Translations under genes and position numbers: made by a program
Notes under the pieces: generated by a model
The model's database searches: none
What the model was told of the DNA's origin: nothing
The model's input: only the letters and a program-made list of their open reading frames with translations
Assembly: GCA_037951165.1 (NCBI GenBank)
Contig: JBBDHG010000028.1
Span: 9,742,001-9,806,000 of the forward strand
Direction of reading: 5' to 3'
Origin: Lophius americanus
Lineage: Eukaryota; Chordata; Actinopteri; Lophiiformes; Lophiidae
DNA length: 64,000 nt
Shown here: positions 48,060 to 60,319 of the stretch, in pieces
Position numbering within the stretch: position 1 is the first letter of the stretch
How the letters are laid out: every line of letters begins with the position of its first letter

Positions 48060-48170
48060 AGGTTAGTGCCTCCTCCTCGGTGGCATCTTTGAACCCCAGG
48101 GCTCCATCCATGGCCACCTACTCTTCAGCATATACACGCTGCTCCTTGGTCGTATTGTAAAAAGGTTAAT
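48060..48170 (+). mobile_element. L2/CR1-like RT motif scrap
   Basis: ggcatctttgaaccccaggg ctccatccatggccacctac tcttcagcatatacacgctg aligns with the GVPQGSxLGPLLFxIYML motif B region of L2/CR1 reverse transcriptases, heavily mutated. The flanking agtcctacttattgaatagg is shared with the better copy at 59095-59260. Confidence 0.55.
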
Positions 48171-50085
48171 TCAATGGCACACATTTTTCATTATGAAATA
48201 GTGCCTCAAAGTGTGGACATTGACTAAACATGTATTTTATGGACTATTGTGTGCATTCCAAGGGACCTCATATTGTGTACCCTCACAAATGCCTGGTTGC
48301 TGATTGAAGGCACACAGTAATCCTGGGCAAATCATGGAAATGTATGTGGTTCTAAACACTGTGCTAATTGGACCACATCTAGGAAGAGCTTTGCCGTGCA
48401 GTTACTCATTTCTCTGCAATGCCCTGGCGCTGTTCCTCCTTTAAATAAGACCATAAAAAGAAGCTGGATGAAGTAGGTGTTAATGGCTTATGGTTTTCTG
48501 AGTGTGTGTGCATATCTTTGCTTGAGATTGAAGCCTGTCTTTGTGTGTTTTTCCAAGGAAGGGTATGTGTTCAGATGTGTTCACGTGCCAGATATTCCTA
48601 GCAGAGCTGGCTCATCATGAGGGCACATCTGTGGAATGCTAACACCACACTTGCAGGCACATTTACTCCTGGTCTGAGACAGAAGGTCAGGATTGTTGTA
48701 GTCATTTCTGTCGCTATCATCATTTTATGGGATCCTCAAACATCATCAGTAACAACTAACATGTTGCTGCACTTTTGAAAATAATTGAACAACAACGTCT
48801 TCTTATTCGGGACACTTCAGGAACCAAAGCCATGGCTTAACTATGTAGAACCAGAGTGGGAAAACAGAGAAGAATCTAAACAATTACTATAATACTGAAG
48901 AATATTATGATATTTTTTTTGAATTGCCTGAATCAGTGCTGAATCCAAGCTTGTATTCGTCATGACAGGTCTATTTCAAGCAGTTGCAAGACATGACTCA
49001 ACCTGATGCACCAGATGCTACAACAGTATTCAGCCATCACAACATGGACTAGAAGTGTCAGGAGTGCTAAGAAAAACGTTTGAACTTCTTCAAATCCACT
49101 TGAAATGAAAATTTCCAAGTACTTTAGATAAAGGCTTCTAAAGCACCTAAAAAGTTGTACGAAATGGGCCTAGTGGTGAGGCTATTGTGTTTTCTACTGA
49201 CTCCAAGGGAACATTAAAATAGGTTTGATTTACGATTCCATTCCTAAAACACATAAAATACTGAAAATAACAAAATTCTGTGTTAAGGGACACAGTTGTC
49301 CCCCAATGGTGGTAAACACAATGTGTCCCTATTTGGTGGCCCATAAGTATATAATTGGCTAATGTGACATGAAAATGAAACTAAATTAAAACTTAAACAT
49401 GTGTAAATAACCAAAATGAAGAAACCAATTATGGGATACCCCTGATGGCCACTATAGAGCATTTGTGAAATTTCATTGAGTTCCATCCATGGATTTTGAG
49501 GAGAAGTACACAGACAAATCCAGTAACATGCAGACGAGGCGAATGGTCGGACAGAAATGGGTAACGATGTGTGTCCCATTTGACCGGGTAATAAAATCAG
49601 ACGTGGTAAAAAATCTGTCATCAAGAATATGAAGTCAAAAATAGTACATATGATAGAGAATATAATTTACAGTTTTACCTTTAGCTGCTAACTTACAATA
49701 TCTATGGCTTCAGTTTACCACAGGTGGTACTGATCCAGAAGGTCAGGGTGGTTATAATGTGGAGATGTGCCACGAAACAGGTTCATTATAAAGAATATAA
49801 ATGTTAGAAGTGTCTAACGTAAAGTCATCTGCTAAAAGACCAACAAGATCGATTCAGCTTATAAAATTTACTTAAAGAAATTCCGCAGTTACAAAGATAA
49901 TAAATAGAGTGTAAGAGATTTTATGGATCATTTTCTGTAAAATTGATAATGCCCCCACAAAGCCAAGGAAGACTATATGTTAGATTTCCATCTTTGTGTT
50001 TTTTTGTCCTTTTTTTCCTTGTATATTTGTTGCTTGCTCTTTATAGCATAACCCTTATCTGCCTCAGCTTTCTCCATTCATGTCT

Positions 50086-50420
50086 CATTCATTCATTTTC
50101 TGTAACCGTTTATACTGTTCAGGATTGAGGGGAGGGCACGAGCCCATCCCAGCTTACAAGCTGCCAGTTCATCGCAGGGCCAACATATTGAGACAGACAA
50201 CCATTCCCTTCACATTTACGGGCAATTTGGAATCAGCAATTCACCTGTATTGCATTTTTTTGGACTGGGGAGGATGCTGGAGTACCTAGAAAGAACCCAG
50301 GCAGACACCGGTGAAAAATGTAGATTCTTCACAGAAAGGCAGAGCAGAGGTGGATTTGAACCACAAACCTTCTTTCTGTGAGGCAACTGTGCAGCCCACT
50401 GAACCACTGGCCCCCATGTC
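50086..50420 (-). repeat. Teleost interspersed repeat, antisense, near full-length
   Basis: tcattcattttctgtaaccg tttatactgttcaggatt, then cgagcccatcccagcttaca, tggaggatgctggagtacct-type sequence, agaacccaggcagacaccgg, cacagaaaggcagagcag and gtggatttgaaccacaaacc ttctttctgtgaggcaactg tgc. The whole order (3' end, body, tRNA-like gatttgaacc... head) matches the abundant fish repeat that ends in a tRNA-related head. Confidence 0.75.
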
Positions 50421-51199
50421 CGTATAATTAAATCCCAGAACTGCAACAGCTATGCCAAATGTATCTTTTAACCCAGTCTTCCAATTCCTCCTGTTCCCTA
50501 TTTCTCACACTCGTCACAGAAAGAGGTACCAATTATTCCCATTGCAATGTAACTTGTGTTTCGCTAAGTCACTCAAAGGATTGATTGAGCACTTTTACTA
50601 TCAGTGATTCTACAGAGAATCAGATGCTAAAACTTTCACGTCATTCACAAAGGAGCATTATAGTCCGGTAAGACATACTTTGAGGCCCGTCTCATCTCAG
50701 TGGAATGTCTGGATTCCTCGTCTGTCCAACGTTTTTTTCTGACTCATTTAATATATGGTCGATATTACAATCAGTCTGCACCTGACTGGAGCAGTAACTC
50801 ATGTCCTCAGACAGCTAGCAAAGGAATTCACCAAACAAGGGGCTAAGGAGAGAACACACACTCTTCAGGAGTGCTGGAGTGCTGCTGCTGCTGAGAAAGC
50901 CTGCACGCTTGTAATTCCACGCACACAAATAGCATCATCCAACGTGATCCCCAGCCACTACCATGTCTGCACACCCTTTTACACAAAAGTTGGGGAAACT
51001 TAGTCATCTATGTAATATGTACTGATATAAATTGATACAACATAGCACTTCAGGTGAATGCTAGCAACCTGTGTTTAAATAGCCAAGTAGGATAGTACCA
51101 TATGCATTGAGAGTACATGCAATGTGAACAAAGTGGCATGACTGAAAAATTGTCCGGAAACAAACCAGATAAGGATCCATCTCCCAAGTAACATGTATT

Positions 51200-51490
51200 G
51201 TCAAGCAATTACCCAGACTTAACTCCTCAAATTAAATGTAGAGTAAAAGAATTACATATACAAGATAGATATCCTCAAGTCGATTCTGAACTGAACTGGA
51301 CCAACGGTTGGGGAAATTATGTCCAAAAAACAGTGTTTTTCATAAAAAGTTTCGCCTAGGAAGTAAAATATGAACAATTAGAGTAAACACGATGTATGCA
51401 TGATAGCTCTCCTTGGGTTAACTCATATTCACCAATTTTGGACTAAATCAGATGAACGGTTGAGAAATGATGACCGCAAAGGTTTAACAT
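51200..51490 (+). repeat. Dispersed AT-rich repeat, body blocks
   Basis: ggggaaattatgtccaaaaa acagtgtttttcataaaaag, taaaatatgaacaattagag, ccaattttggactaaatcag and atgaacggttgagaaatgat g follow the usual block order. cctcaaattaaatgtagag at the start is the end of the head block. Confidence 0.6.
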
Positions 51491-52358
51491 AAACCTCCCC
51501 CTAGTTTCGGGAACATGGCAGTGACGATGATTTTATAATAGCCCTGAATTTCCATATATAGTTCATAATATATTGTCCAATTTATAATACTAGCAAGAAA
51601 AATACAGAAAATATTAAGATTTACGTTTAACAAAGAGAAACTATGCACTCGCACCTACATGCTTTATGGTTTTCCACTGACCAAACTGGTTCTTAGGTTC
51701 TGAAAGCATAACCATTGATGGCCTTGATGGCCAATGACGTACATAGTTGTATCCATTTCCTGTTTTTTCCACGATGGTAAAGGTACATTAAAATGTTTTA
51801 CACCTCAGTTCATCAGAATTTATGGGAGCAATCAGCACCTTTAATGAAGGCACAAAGGCCCCTGAGGAGAATCTTGTTGGGAAAGGGAGAAAAGGAGAGG
51901 GAAAAGGAGATACAAGTAAGGCAGATGCCCTGCAGCTTCTACTTCCTTAAACTTTCATGCTCTTAAAATACATAATAAGCAGGGAAGAAGCGAACAACCA
52001 CACTTTGCTATTACTATTATGTGTAAAATTACGTATTCAGATCTGAATGACCACAGTATTCCAAATTCTGCAGTCATTTTCAAGTGTAAAAATAACTTTA
52101 ACGTTACAGTTGAAGTCGTTTTATATAATAAAAATAACTGGTCTATAAACGTTCACTTACAATAGAAGTGCACTCAAAAAAAAAGATTAAGTCATTATTT
52201 ACTCAACACGTTATCACCGGAAATTAAGCTGAAGATTTTCACAAAAGAATTCGTAATACTTTAAGAGAAACACAGTCTCAGCATTGTCCATTGAGTATTC
52301 TGTTCCATTGGTCCGAACAAAGCAGAAAGGTTTAACATCATTTGCATCAAAAACACAG

Positions 52359-52360
<2 letters not shown>

Positions 52361-52422
<62 letters not shown>

Positions 52423-52437
52423 TGCGTGTGTGTGTGT
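52361..52437. repeat. (TG)n-(TGCG)n compound microsatellite
   Basis: It is tg repeat, then tgcg units, then tg again, ending in a G-rich stretch to about 52456. It can adopt left-handed DNA, and length variation is likely. Confidence 0.95.
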
Positions 52438-53369
52438 GGGGGGTGGGTGGGGGGGTTATTGTTGGGGGTGTCTGACTCTGTCAGCATGGGAGGGATAAGA
52501 TAATATGAGAATTTCAGTTATGGGTCACCTCCACTATAAAGAAGAGGTTCAGTTAGTAAAGTGAATTTTTAAAGACCAGGTTCAGTTAGTAAAGTGAATG
52601 TTTATATCATGTGGAGGAAAGGTTTGCTGTGAATTTGTGTTCTCTTGCAATTTCCAAATTCGTTCAGAAACAAAATAAAGCCCAGAAAGTTTGGCCCGTG
52701 CGGCTGCACATCTTAAAAAGCAAGCATCTGGAGCAAAACCATGTGCAAGGAATAATGGCATGCCTTTGCTTGATTACAAAACTGAAACAGGACATTTTGA
52801 GATTTTCTATGGGAGTGAAGAAAAGTGCATGGGATGTTTGTTTTACTTTGTCAAAGATCCAAAACCATTTAAATAAGAAAATGTGAGTAAGAGACGGTGT
52901 GAATAATCTCCAAATGTAACACCAATACCAAATAAGGCAACGGAACAAGAATATTTATTATTTCCCTTGAAAGGTTACATCATACTCAGACTACATCGGA
53001 CTCCACTCACTGCTATTTTTACCGAAAAACATCATTGTGACATCACAGATCCTGTTTTTTCATTATCCGGATGATTCTTGCTAAAGCAATCAATCGATCC
53101 AAACGTCAAAAAAATACATCAAAGCAAAGATTAGGTCAATTTAAATGTGATTTATTTAAACAGTTTCAAATCACATGTTTGTCTCAGAAGGGAACTTCCA
53201 GAGAATGCTTAACTATCTGGAATACTCACTGCCTTGTCAGAGTTGCTCATAGAGACTGCAAGGCTACTCTCCTAACTCGTTTGTTATAATTGTGCAAAAA
53301 GGACCCAATAATGACTGCGGAGTACAAACAGCATGGAAGCAATTACTTAGAAAAAAACAACGTACTTAC

Positions 53370-53408
53370 CAGCTCATAGTTTGTCGTTGGAACACAAGTT
53401 GAAGACAC
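53370..53408 (-). CDS. tns1: Tensin exon: C-terminal end of C1 zinc-binding domain
   Basis: This 39-bp, phase 0/0 exon encodes VSSTCVPTTNYEL. The acceptor is a T-rich tract ending TTTTTAG and the donor is GTAAGT, both strong. C1 domains end in a C-x7-C zinc-ligand pair. An upstream exon ending in the usual KKCEAK-type sequence would put exactly seven residues before the Cys seen here. The peptide runs smoothly into the next exon (APSSDL...). C1 domains usually bind membrane lipid or act as protein modules; in tensins the role is less clear. The preceding C1 exon(s) should lie further upstream on this strand, and I could not find them between 53409 and 64000. The exon is very short, so the call rests on splice signals, phase and the match to the tensin linker. 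Confidence 0.75.
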
Positions 53409-53878
53409 CTAAAAATAAAAATTGAAGAGGTAAGAAATAGTGTTGCTTTTTTGTAATTATGTTATTACAAGAATGTAATTAATAGTTACTGACTATTGAA
53501 ATTTCTGCATTAACTTCAAAATTTTTAGTTAAACCCAATACCCAGATTGAGACTCATTTTCAGAAATAACTGGCAGAAATTGTCAGTCAGTTCATTGTAC
53601 AATGAACTGTACACAGCTCAACTGCCAGCATTAAGCAATTTGCTGACGGACATGGCAATTAACAAATGATCAGAGTGGATCTCAAAACACCTTTTGAGTC
53701 AGATGTTAGTTGTTTTGTCATAGTACTATTGTTGAATCATATGTTTGTGCTGCCTCCAGGTGGCAGAAAACTCTACAAAAGCAGCTTTGGATCTATTTAG
53801 GATGTTCTGATGTCTTAATGCAGTATCCTTACCCATAGACATGATAATAGTCAACTACCCGCATCAAACTCTGCCCTT

Positions 53879-54690
53879 ACATACACTACTCAATAAAATA
53901 AAGGGAAAACTCACATCTTAGATCTGGATGAATGAAATATTTCAGTCTAAAATCTTTATTGATTACAAAGTGTAATTTGTTGAGAACAAAATAACATAAG
54001 AACGATCAATGGAAACCAAAATCATTCACCCAATGAAGACTGGATTCACAAAACTTTTTTGAATTTCCTCAAGACTACTCATAATGTGTCTCAGTAGTGT
54101 GTATCGCCATCCTCCATGTTTTGCTGGAGGAGGTTGCAGCCAGTGGAACCTTCTCCACAGTGTCTCCAGACTCTCTTGTCTTTCACATGTGCACAGTGTG
54201 AACCTGCTCTCATCTGGGAAGAGAACAGGGCGCCAATGACCAATTTGCCAATTGTGGTGTGTTCTGGCAAATGGCAATCGGGTCGCACGGTTGCTGAGAG
54301 CAAAGGCCCCACTTGTGGACATCGGGCCCTCATGCCACCCTCTGCCACCCTCATGGATCCTCACCCTCATTAGGGGTCATTTTGAAGGGCTCTGACAGTG
54401 CTCCTCCTGTTTCTCTTTGCACAAAGGGAGCAGATAGCGGTCCTGCTGCTTTGTTTTTGCCCTCCTACAGCCCTGCCCACCTCTCCTGGTGTAATGGCCT
54501 GTTTCCTGGTATCTCCTCCACGGTCTTGATACTGAGCTGGGAGACATAGCAAACCTTCTGGCCACGGCGCGTAGGGATGTACCATCCTGGAGGAGCTGCA
54601 CTACCTAAGCAACTTCTGTGGGCTGCAGATACCAACAAGTACTCAAATGTGTCACTGTTTGATATTTTTAACAATTAAGTATCAAATTAA
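53879..54690 (-). mobile_element. Tc1-like element with deleted, frameshifted transposase
   Basis: The 3' end on the minus strand lies at acactactcaataaaataaa gggaaaac (inverted-terminal type). The transposase, read from about 54600 downward, has LLQDGTSLRAVARRFAMSPS and SVSRPWRRYQETGHYTRR (paired helix-turn-helix DNA-binding part). In other frames follow HEGGMRAR, the HWRPVLFPDESRFTL segment (middle Asp motif of the DDE triad, about 54190-54235) and LLQQNMEDGD. The last third, with the final catalytic acidic residue, is missing before KSFVNPVFIG near the 3' end. It is inactive. Confidence 0.8.
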
Positions 54691-55209
54691 GTTATTAAGC
54701 GGTGTGGTTGCTCCAACAGAACCCATGATCTGTGAAGTTGAACAAATCCTATTTACTATCAAACAGCTTCCACGTTAAGTCGGTGAGCTCAGGGTAAGAG
54801 CATGCATGATGACGGTGGCTAATGAACAGGAAGGATGTAATGATCATGGCCTCTAACAGAGATTCTAAATGATGTCCTTCCATACAAGAAAGTAGCTTGA
54901 TGAAGATGAAGACAAACAGCTGATGTTTCCTTCCTGTGTGTCTGTCTTATGCTCATTTGTTTCTGTTCCGCTATAATTTTCATTATAAGGGCCTCAGACG
55001 GAAAGAATCCCTCCAAACTTAATTTTCCTCAGTTAGTCATGGACATCACCATGACTGGTAGATAACTGACAAACAAAAACTGTGCACAGCCTTATGATTC
55101 TAGTAGGCTTTCCAAATTTCTCTCACTCTTCTGTCGTTCTTTTATTTCTATGCAATGCATGCACAATATTTAATGCAATCCTTATCAGTCGTTTCACAGT
55201 GGCATGTCA

Positions 55210-55320
55210 TTCTTCTATCTGATGCCCTGCAGCTTTAAGTAGCTGCCTTCTGCCTTGGTCAGTTTTTCCACCTGATTCACAATCTGTCCTCCAAGTTGTT
55301 GACAGGTACTCCACCTGCAG
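55210..55320 (-). pseudogene. Coding-like fragment of unknown origin
   Basis: On the minus strand, after a CAG at about 55318, one frame reads STCQQLGGQIVNQVEKLTKA then EGSYLKLQGIR and a stop. The composition (amphipathic, coiled-coil-like) resembles real protein more than random sequence. An overlapping frame is also open over 65 codons (55207-55404). I cannot name a family. It may be a terminal exon, a retrocopy end or chance. Confidence 0.2.
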
Positions 55321-55539
55321 ATACCAGAGAGTATGATCACATACACACTTCATCACAGCAAAGCATTTGGTTTCTGCTAGTTTCAAGCAATCCAAAGATA
55401 GCAAAAAATAACTTCTCTTTGATTGGGGTAATGTTGTTTGAAGTTTGCTTCAATCTGTTTTTCCATTGAAAGCCTGGACACTCAACAGCCCAGATCCACT
55501 CGTACAGATATTTCAACTACGCTTAGGCAATTGTCCCTG

Positions 55540-55790
55540 ACAGATCATGCAATTTTCGGTGTTAGACAACCAATTACTAAAATATGATATAAGATAGATC
55601 ACCAAAAACGGAATAAATCGGACTGACAGTTCAGATGTCCAAAATATGTCACAAATATAGTAAAAAAGTTCCTCCTAGTGAGTAAAATATCTCCTGAAGT
55701 CTATTCATATGCACAAAATTTGGACTAAATTATGGACAAGAATCTGTGATTTTGGAGATAAAAGTCCCTAATGACATTAAAAAAGGCACC
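55540..55790 (+). repeat. Dispersed AT-rich repeat, body blocks
   Basis: aatcggactgacagttcaga tgtccaaaat, gttcctcctagtgagtaaaa tatctcctgaagtctattca tatgcacaaaatttggacta aat, then aatctgtgattttggagata aaagtccc. The order is the same as in the other copies. Confidence 0.6.
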
Positions 55791-56769
55791 TTTTGTAAAA
55801 AATCAAGCTCTGCTAAGCTTTAACATAATCAAAGTTTGGACCTAATAATATATGAGTAATTAGTAAATCATAATATTGGATGGACATTGCTGCAAATCAA
55901 ATAGAAATATATGTTTCAGTTCCCTCCATATTTCATATTAAAGCTGGCATGTGAAGAACCTAATGAGTATTTTTCTTTAAGATCCATCATGATGATGCAT
56001 TTGATGAAGCAAAGACTTTAACTCTGAAACAAAATTGTTTTGTGATAATTCCAACATATAATCCATGTTATCTAGCCAAGAGTCAATAAAGTATGTCTTG
56101 TGTCTCCTGGCCTTGACTCCTGCAACGCACACTACGGTACCTGCAGCCGGTGCAAAATATTTCAGCCAAACATGTAAGAACAGATTTAAACAAATCACTT
56201 GCTTAGATGCACTTCAATGGTCACCTGTCAAATTTAGTGTTCATTTGAAGTTGTATTTTCTATATCTCAAATCTCATCATATTCTAGAATCTAGCTACCT
56301 CAGTGAGCTGCTAATCTCATTTTGCTAGGTTGTGAGCTATGGATCTCATATATAGATTCGCCTCTGATGATGAAGGTTGACCAGGTCTTTGTATTTAGTT
56401 CCCGCAGACTCTGATGCAGTCTGCCTGTATATTTCAGATTAGCTAGATTTTCACTTGTGAAATTCTTTCAAAGTGGTTCTATTTACAACTTGGGTGTAAT
56501 TCCAGTTATGTTTATTATTCGATTTAAGTATTTTCTACTTTCTCTTTGAAAATAACAAGGATGAGGAGAAAAGTATTGGTGCTAAATAACAACTTTTAAA
56601 AGAATAGGAATATGTGGGATCTTGTACCTTTTTGTTTGAGAAGCTTTCAAAATGCACTTGGTTCATAATTCATCATGTAGCCGGGCTGCTAACAACACAT
56701 CCACAGATGTGCAGCTTCACATATGTTAAGCTTTTGTCTGAAACCATGCACATGATTAAAATGAACACT

Positions 56770-57310
56770 ACATTGACTACCTAAGCCAATGATGTTGTCC
56801 TCGACAGCAAGGGTATTTCCACGAAAAGCCCCAATCCCTTTGGTCGTACAAGGAATTCCCCTGATTGAACTTCTCAAACTCTCAAAATTTTACTTTATGT
56901 CCATAAAACAGTGCAATTTCTAAAAAAGCTAACATTGTGAATATAATATGAATTATTACAGTAAATGATATAATATGATATGATATAAACAAGATAAATT
57001 CAATCGTCTCAAATTTGGACTAAATCAGAAGTTATGAAGTTTTGGTCAAAAAACAGTTTTCCGTTAGAAAAAAGCTCCTCCTAGTGAGGAAAATTTGAAG
57101 TACTCGATTAAAATATGATATATAATAGATAGATCTCCGAGAGTCGATTCATATGCACATAATTTTGACAAACAGCTGAGAAAACATGGCCTGAATTCTT
57201 TAGAGATAAATCTCCACTTAGTGGTGCAAATTAAAACCAACCTTTCCATAAATACCTCAAGTTCTCCATCGCACCCGCAAGGTCAAAGGAGGAACTATCC
57301 ACATGAAAGT
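56770..57310 (+). repeat. Dispersed AT-rich repeat, head plus duplicated body
   Basis: The head is gccaatgatgttgtcctcga cagcaagggtatttccacga aaagccccaatccctttggt, then cgtacaaggaattcccctga ttgaacttctcaaa. The body blocks occur twice (about 56890-57060 and 57060-57230), giving an internal period near 170 bp. It is the most complete copy in the window. Confidence 0.65.
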
Positions 57311-57708
57311 TTTTAAGATATCGCGTTAACACGATGGTGCTACGGTGATGACAATTCCATAATTTCCAAGACTTTTCTGGCATATAATAACATTTTCATC
57401 CAAAATTCTTTGTTTTAAGGATTTCATGTAAAAAATAATAATTTTTTTTTACAATAAGGGAAACATAACACAAACAGTCACTTCATTATAACAAATCTCC
57501 TCTCCAAACATAAAATGGCAACTCTTCTGTCAAATCTTATAAAAATCATTCTTTTGTATTCATGATAAATTATGATTGTGACAACATCAATGCCAAGTCA
57601 GCAAATGGTGATATAGCTACAAACACAAATACATGTTGGCCAATCAGGAGCCAGAAAATGTATTAGGAAGAGTAAACTTTGTAAGGTGTAAATATGTACA
57701 AAGTGTGT

Positions 57709-57728
57709 GGGGGGGGGGGGGGGGGGGG
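57709..57728. repeat. Run of 20 G
   Basis: It is an unbroken guanine homopolymer preceded by gtgtg. Such runs are prone to sequencing and length errors and can form quadruplexes. Confidence 0.95.
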
Positions 57729-58999
57729 TTGCCACCTCCTGCATCAATAAGGCAATTTGATGACTAAAAGGATACTTATAGATATTTTTCAAAAGTTTAT
57801 AATGTAATGACTCAAAATTCATATTATCTATTCTTTAAGGATACTGCAAGACAAGAAGAACCATACTTAACTTGTCAATGTAATGGTGATTCATGCAATG
57901 TATGCAAAGGCTTCTGAATCATATTTACATTTACATGAAAACCAACCCAAAGCCTTTGTCCATGCTCCGCTGTGGATGGGGAGCTCGGAATGTGTGTTGA
58001 TGTTATCGGAGTATTCTAATGAGGGTAATATAATAAAGAATAATTGTGTTGCTGCATTCCGTACATACTTGTGTAAACAAAAAAAATAAACAAAAACCCA
58101 TTTCCTGCATGCAAACGTCTATTCCAAACATCTCTATCCTTCAGGACAGCATTCACAAGCATTCAGCTTCCTCGTACCTCTGACAAACTAAAGATAGTAT
58201 CATAGAACTGAAAAAGTTAATGATCTTTGCTGATGTAAAGACCGCTGTGCAGGCTTTAATAATTGAATAATTGATTTATTAAATGAGTCAACAACTGGCA
58301 GTAGAATTGCTTATATGATTATGTCAATAATTCTTTTACATAATGCATTAATCTCAAATAGCAAATGGATCAGTAGCGGCCGAGAAAAAGTCAGTCCAGT
58401 TTTTCTCCAATGACTGGCGTGCAAATTAGCCAGTTTCTATCATGGACGATTGTGGGGACATTTGATGCAGCTACAAAAAGAGAATGAAATATAAACACAA
58501 AGCTTCTCTGAGTGCTTTAATGTTTATCCAGCTCCTTGCATCTGGCACAACCCAGGAGAACTTTTCAGTGAAAATTCAATTTAAGAGCACAACCAGTAAC
58601 AGGAGGTTTTTCAGCTGTTGAGATGGTGGAGTGTGCCAGAATGTGGACTTGTGGGATTGACAAAGGAATGATGGCAGGATTTCGGTCCAATCGACAGATA
58701 CCCAAATTACTTTAGTCTAATTCTCCATTCAAATAATTTATTTATGACATCGTTGAAGCGTCTCCTTTCTGTATAACGAATGATCAACTTCTAGAGTCTC
58801 TCGGCCCATATTAATTTTGTTTTAACCTTTATTATGTCCTCCTCAACGAGAAAAACACGGCAAAAAATTATTTCTTTGCAGATTTTACACAAAAAATTTG
58901 ACTTATAAAATCAAATTATGATGACATTTTTGTAAATGAATGAAAAATAGTAAATTTTAATTAGATTAATTCCACCTTTTGGACAAGCATGCTTTTAGA

Positions 59000-59270
59000 A
59001 ATCTCTTTGATCCTTATTAGACCTTTTTTTCGTTGTACCAGGTTACAAAACGTACTGTAAAGTAAGTCCTAACATGCTTTAAAAAGCAAAAAAATATTCC
59101 TATTTATTGAGTAAGACTTTCTTAATGGTTAATTCCTCCTTTCCGTGTGGCCCTTTTGACTTGTGGTGTACCCCAGGGCTCCAGCCTTTGCCCCTTATTG
59201 TTTAGAATAAACATGCTGCCCCTTGCATGTTATAAACAGGTTCAGTCAAGTTGGACACATTTCTTAATAA
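59000..59270 (+). mobile_element. L2/CR1-like RT motif scrap
   Basis: The plus strand around 59155-59250 reads LTCGVPQGSSLCPLLFRINM then LPLACY, the motif B region of L2/CR1 reverse transcriptases. The left part is shared with 47930-48060 (agtaagtcctaacatgc, tattcctatttattgagtaa). No more of the element is visible. Confidence 0.65.
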
Positions 59271-60319
59271 GACATAGAGACTTAATATGAGCTCACCATT
59301 TTACATTATTTTATACTGTTTCTACGTATGTCTTTCCTCCAGAAAGGTTGATGAAAATATTGTTAGACAGACCGAACAATAGCAGCATGTACAAAACAGT
59401 CCTAACACTGTTCGTTGTCCAGGCATGGCAACAGAGGAAACTATCTTTAGCTTTAATTATTTTATAAAATAGCCAAATGGGGTAGGGATAAACTTTTCTT
59501 GAACATGAATTGTAATGGCAGACCCTACACCAGTTTAGTATAAAAAAAAAGGGGTCAGGGAGTATAATTTGTGCCAAACTGAAGAAAGAAAAACAGAATA
59601 CACCAGTGCAAAAAAGCCATCAATATGAATCAATGGCATCCCCATTAGACTTAATGTAATTAAATTCTATTTAAGACATGGTTAAAGGCTAGCAAAAACT
59701 CCTTATCTCATTTTATTTTTAAAAGATCTGTCAATGTCAAAAATCACAAATAATTTATGCAGATGACCTAAAGTAAATATGCTGGGACAATTAATAAATT
59801 GTTGGGATTGACTTCATCACAATAATTTAGGTATTCAGTTTTCAAGTTTTCAAAGTGTGATATCAGGAAATGCGGATGCGTGGTTCTTAACTATCGTGTC
59901 ATGATCGGTCAGAGTTTACAGTCTCTTGATCTGCCCATTATTTTAATTGCAATGCGAACAGAAAGCCTTTTGATGTCAGAAAAGTCTGCCTTTCTGACAT
60001 GTGATGATACATTTTCTTAGGTCTTTGCCAGCTTTCCATTAATCGTCGACCTATTTTCTGACAAAATCCATTTGACATTATCCTCGACACACTTTTTGTT
60101 TTCTCGCAACAATGTGCTTACCAGCACATTTGTAAGTATAAGTAACTGAAGTTAAAACCACCGAGTTCAACTGTCTTTAATTTATGAAATAATTCATTAA
60201 ATAATAGTTTGTTTTCCCTTGTGGCCATATTGCAGGATTTGGTTTGACAGAGTATTCTCAATCTTTCAAACATTTTTTTTTTAATCGTATGAAGATTGAA
60301 TAAATCTCATATGAAATAA

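Larger units (their letters stand above)
37339..53369 (-). other. Tensin intron (16.0 kb)
   Basis: Contents: L2 copy 38900-40303, possible repeat 40540-41060, A/TA tract 41186-41256, teleost repeat 42013-42112, SINEs 43277-43505 and 46768-46992, Rex1-like scrap 46530-46760, RT scrap 48060-48170, teleost repeat 50086-50420, dispersed repeat 51200-51490, GT microsatellite 52361-52437. 37440-38560, 44000-46000 and 48500-50050 hold nothing recognisable. Confidence 0.6.
2397..53408 (-). other. tns1: Partial tensin gene (tensin-1-like), 11 exons recognised
   Basis: Tensins are focal-adhesion scaffold proteins that tie actin filaments to integrin tails. Their N-terminal half is a PTEN-like phosphatase fold plus a C2 domain, and their C-terminal half is SH2 plus PTB. 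Eleven minus-strand exons with AG/GT boundaries join without a frame break into 292 codons: C1-domain end (1-13), linker (14-44), phosphatase fold (about 45-209) and start of C2 (about 210-292). Exon phases agree at every junction. The P-loop is HNKGNRGR, with Asn in place of the catalytic Cys. From family knowledge, this substitution marks tensin-1, while tensin-2 and -3 keep Cys. The gene runs off both ends of the window: the rest of C1 lies upstream, and the rest of C2, the SH2 and the PTB lie downstream. Family assignment is firm; the paralogue (tns1 and which fish duplicate) is inferred from memory of family sequences. Confidence 0.92.

Noticed and set aside
49147..49624. Overlapping minus-strand open frames as a gene
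   Set aside because: Composition is low-information and AT-rich, no domain is recognised, and there are no splice signals in phase with tensin.
54026..54601. Tc1-like open frames as an active transposase
   Set aside because: The reading frame changes several times and the C-terminal catalytic part is deleted.
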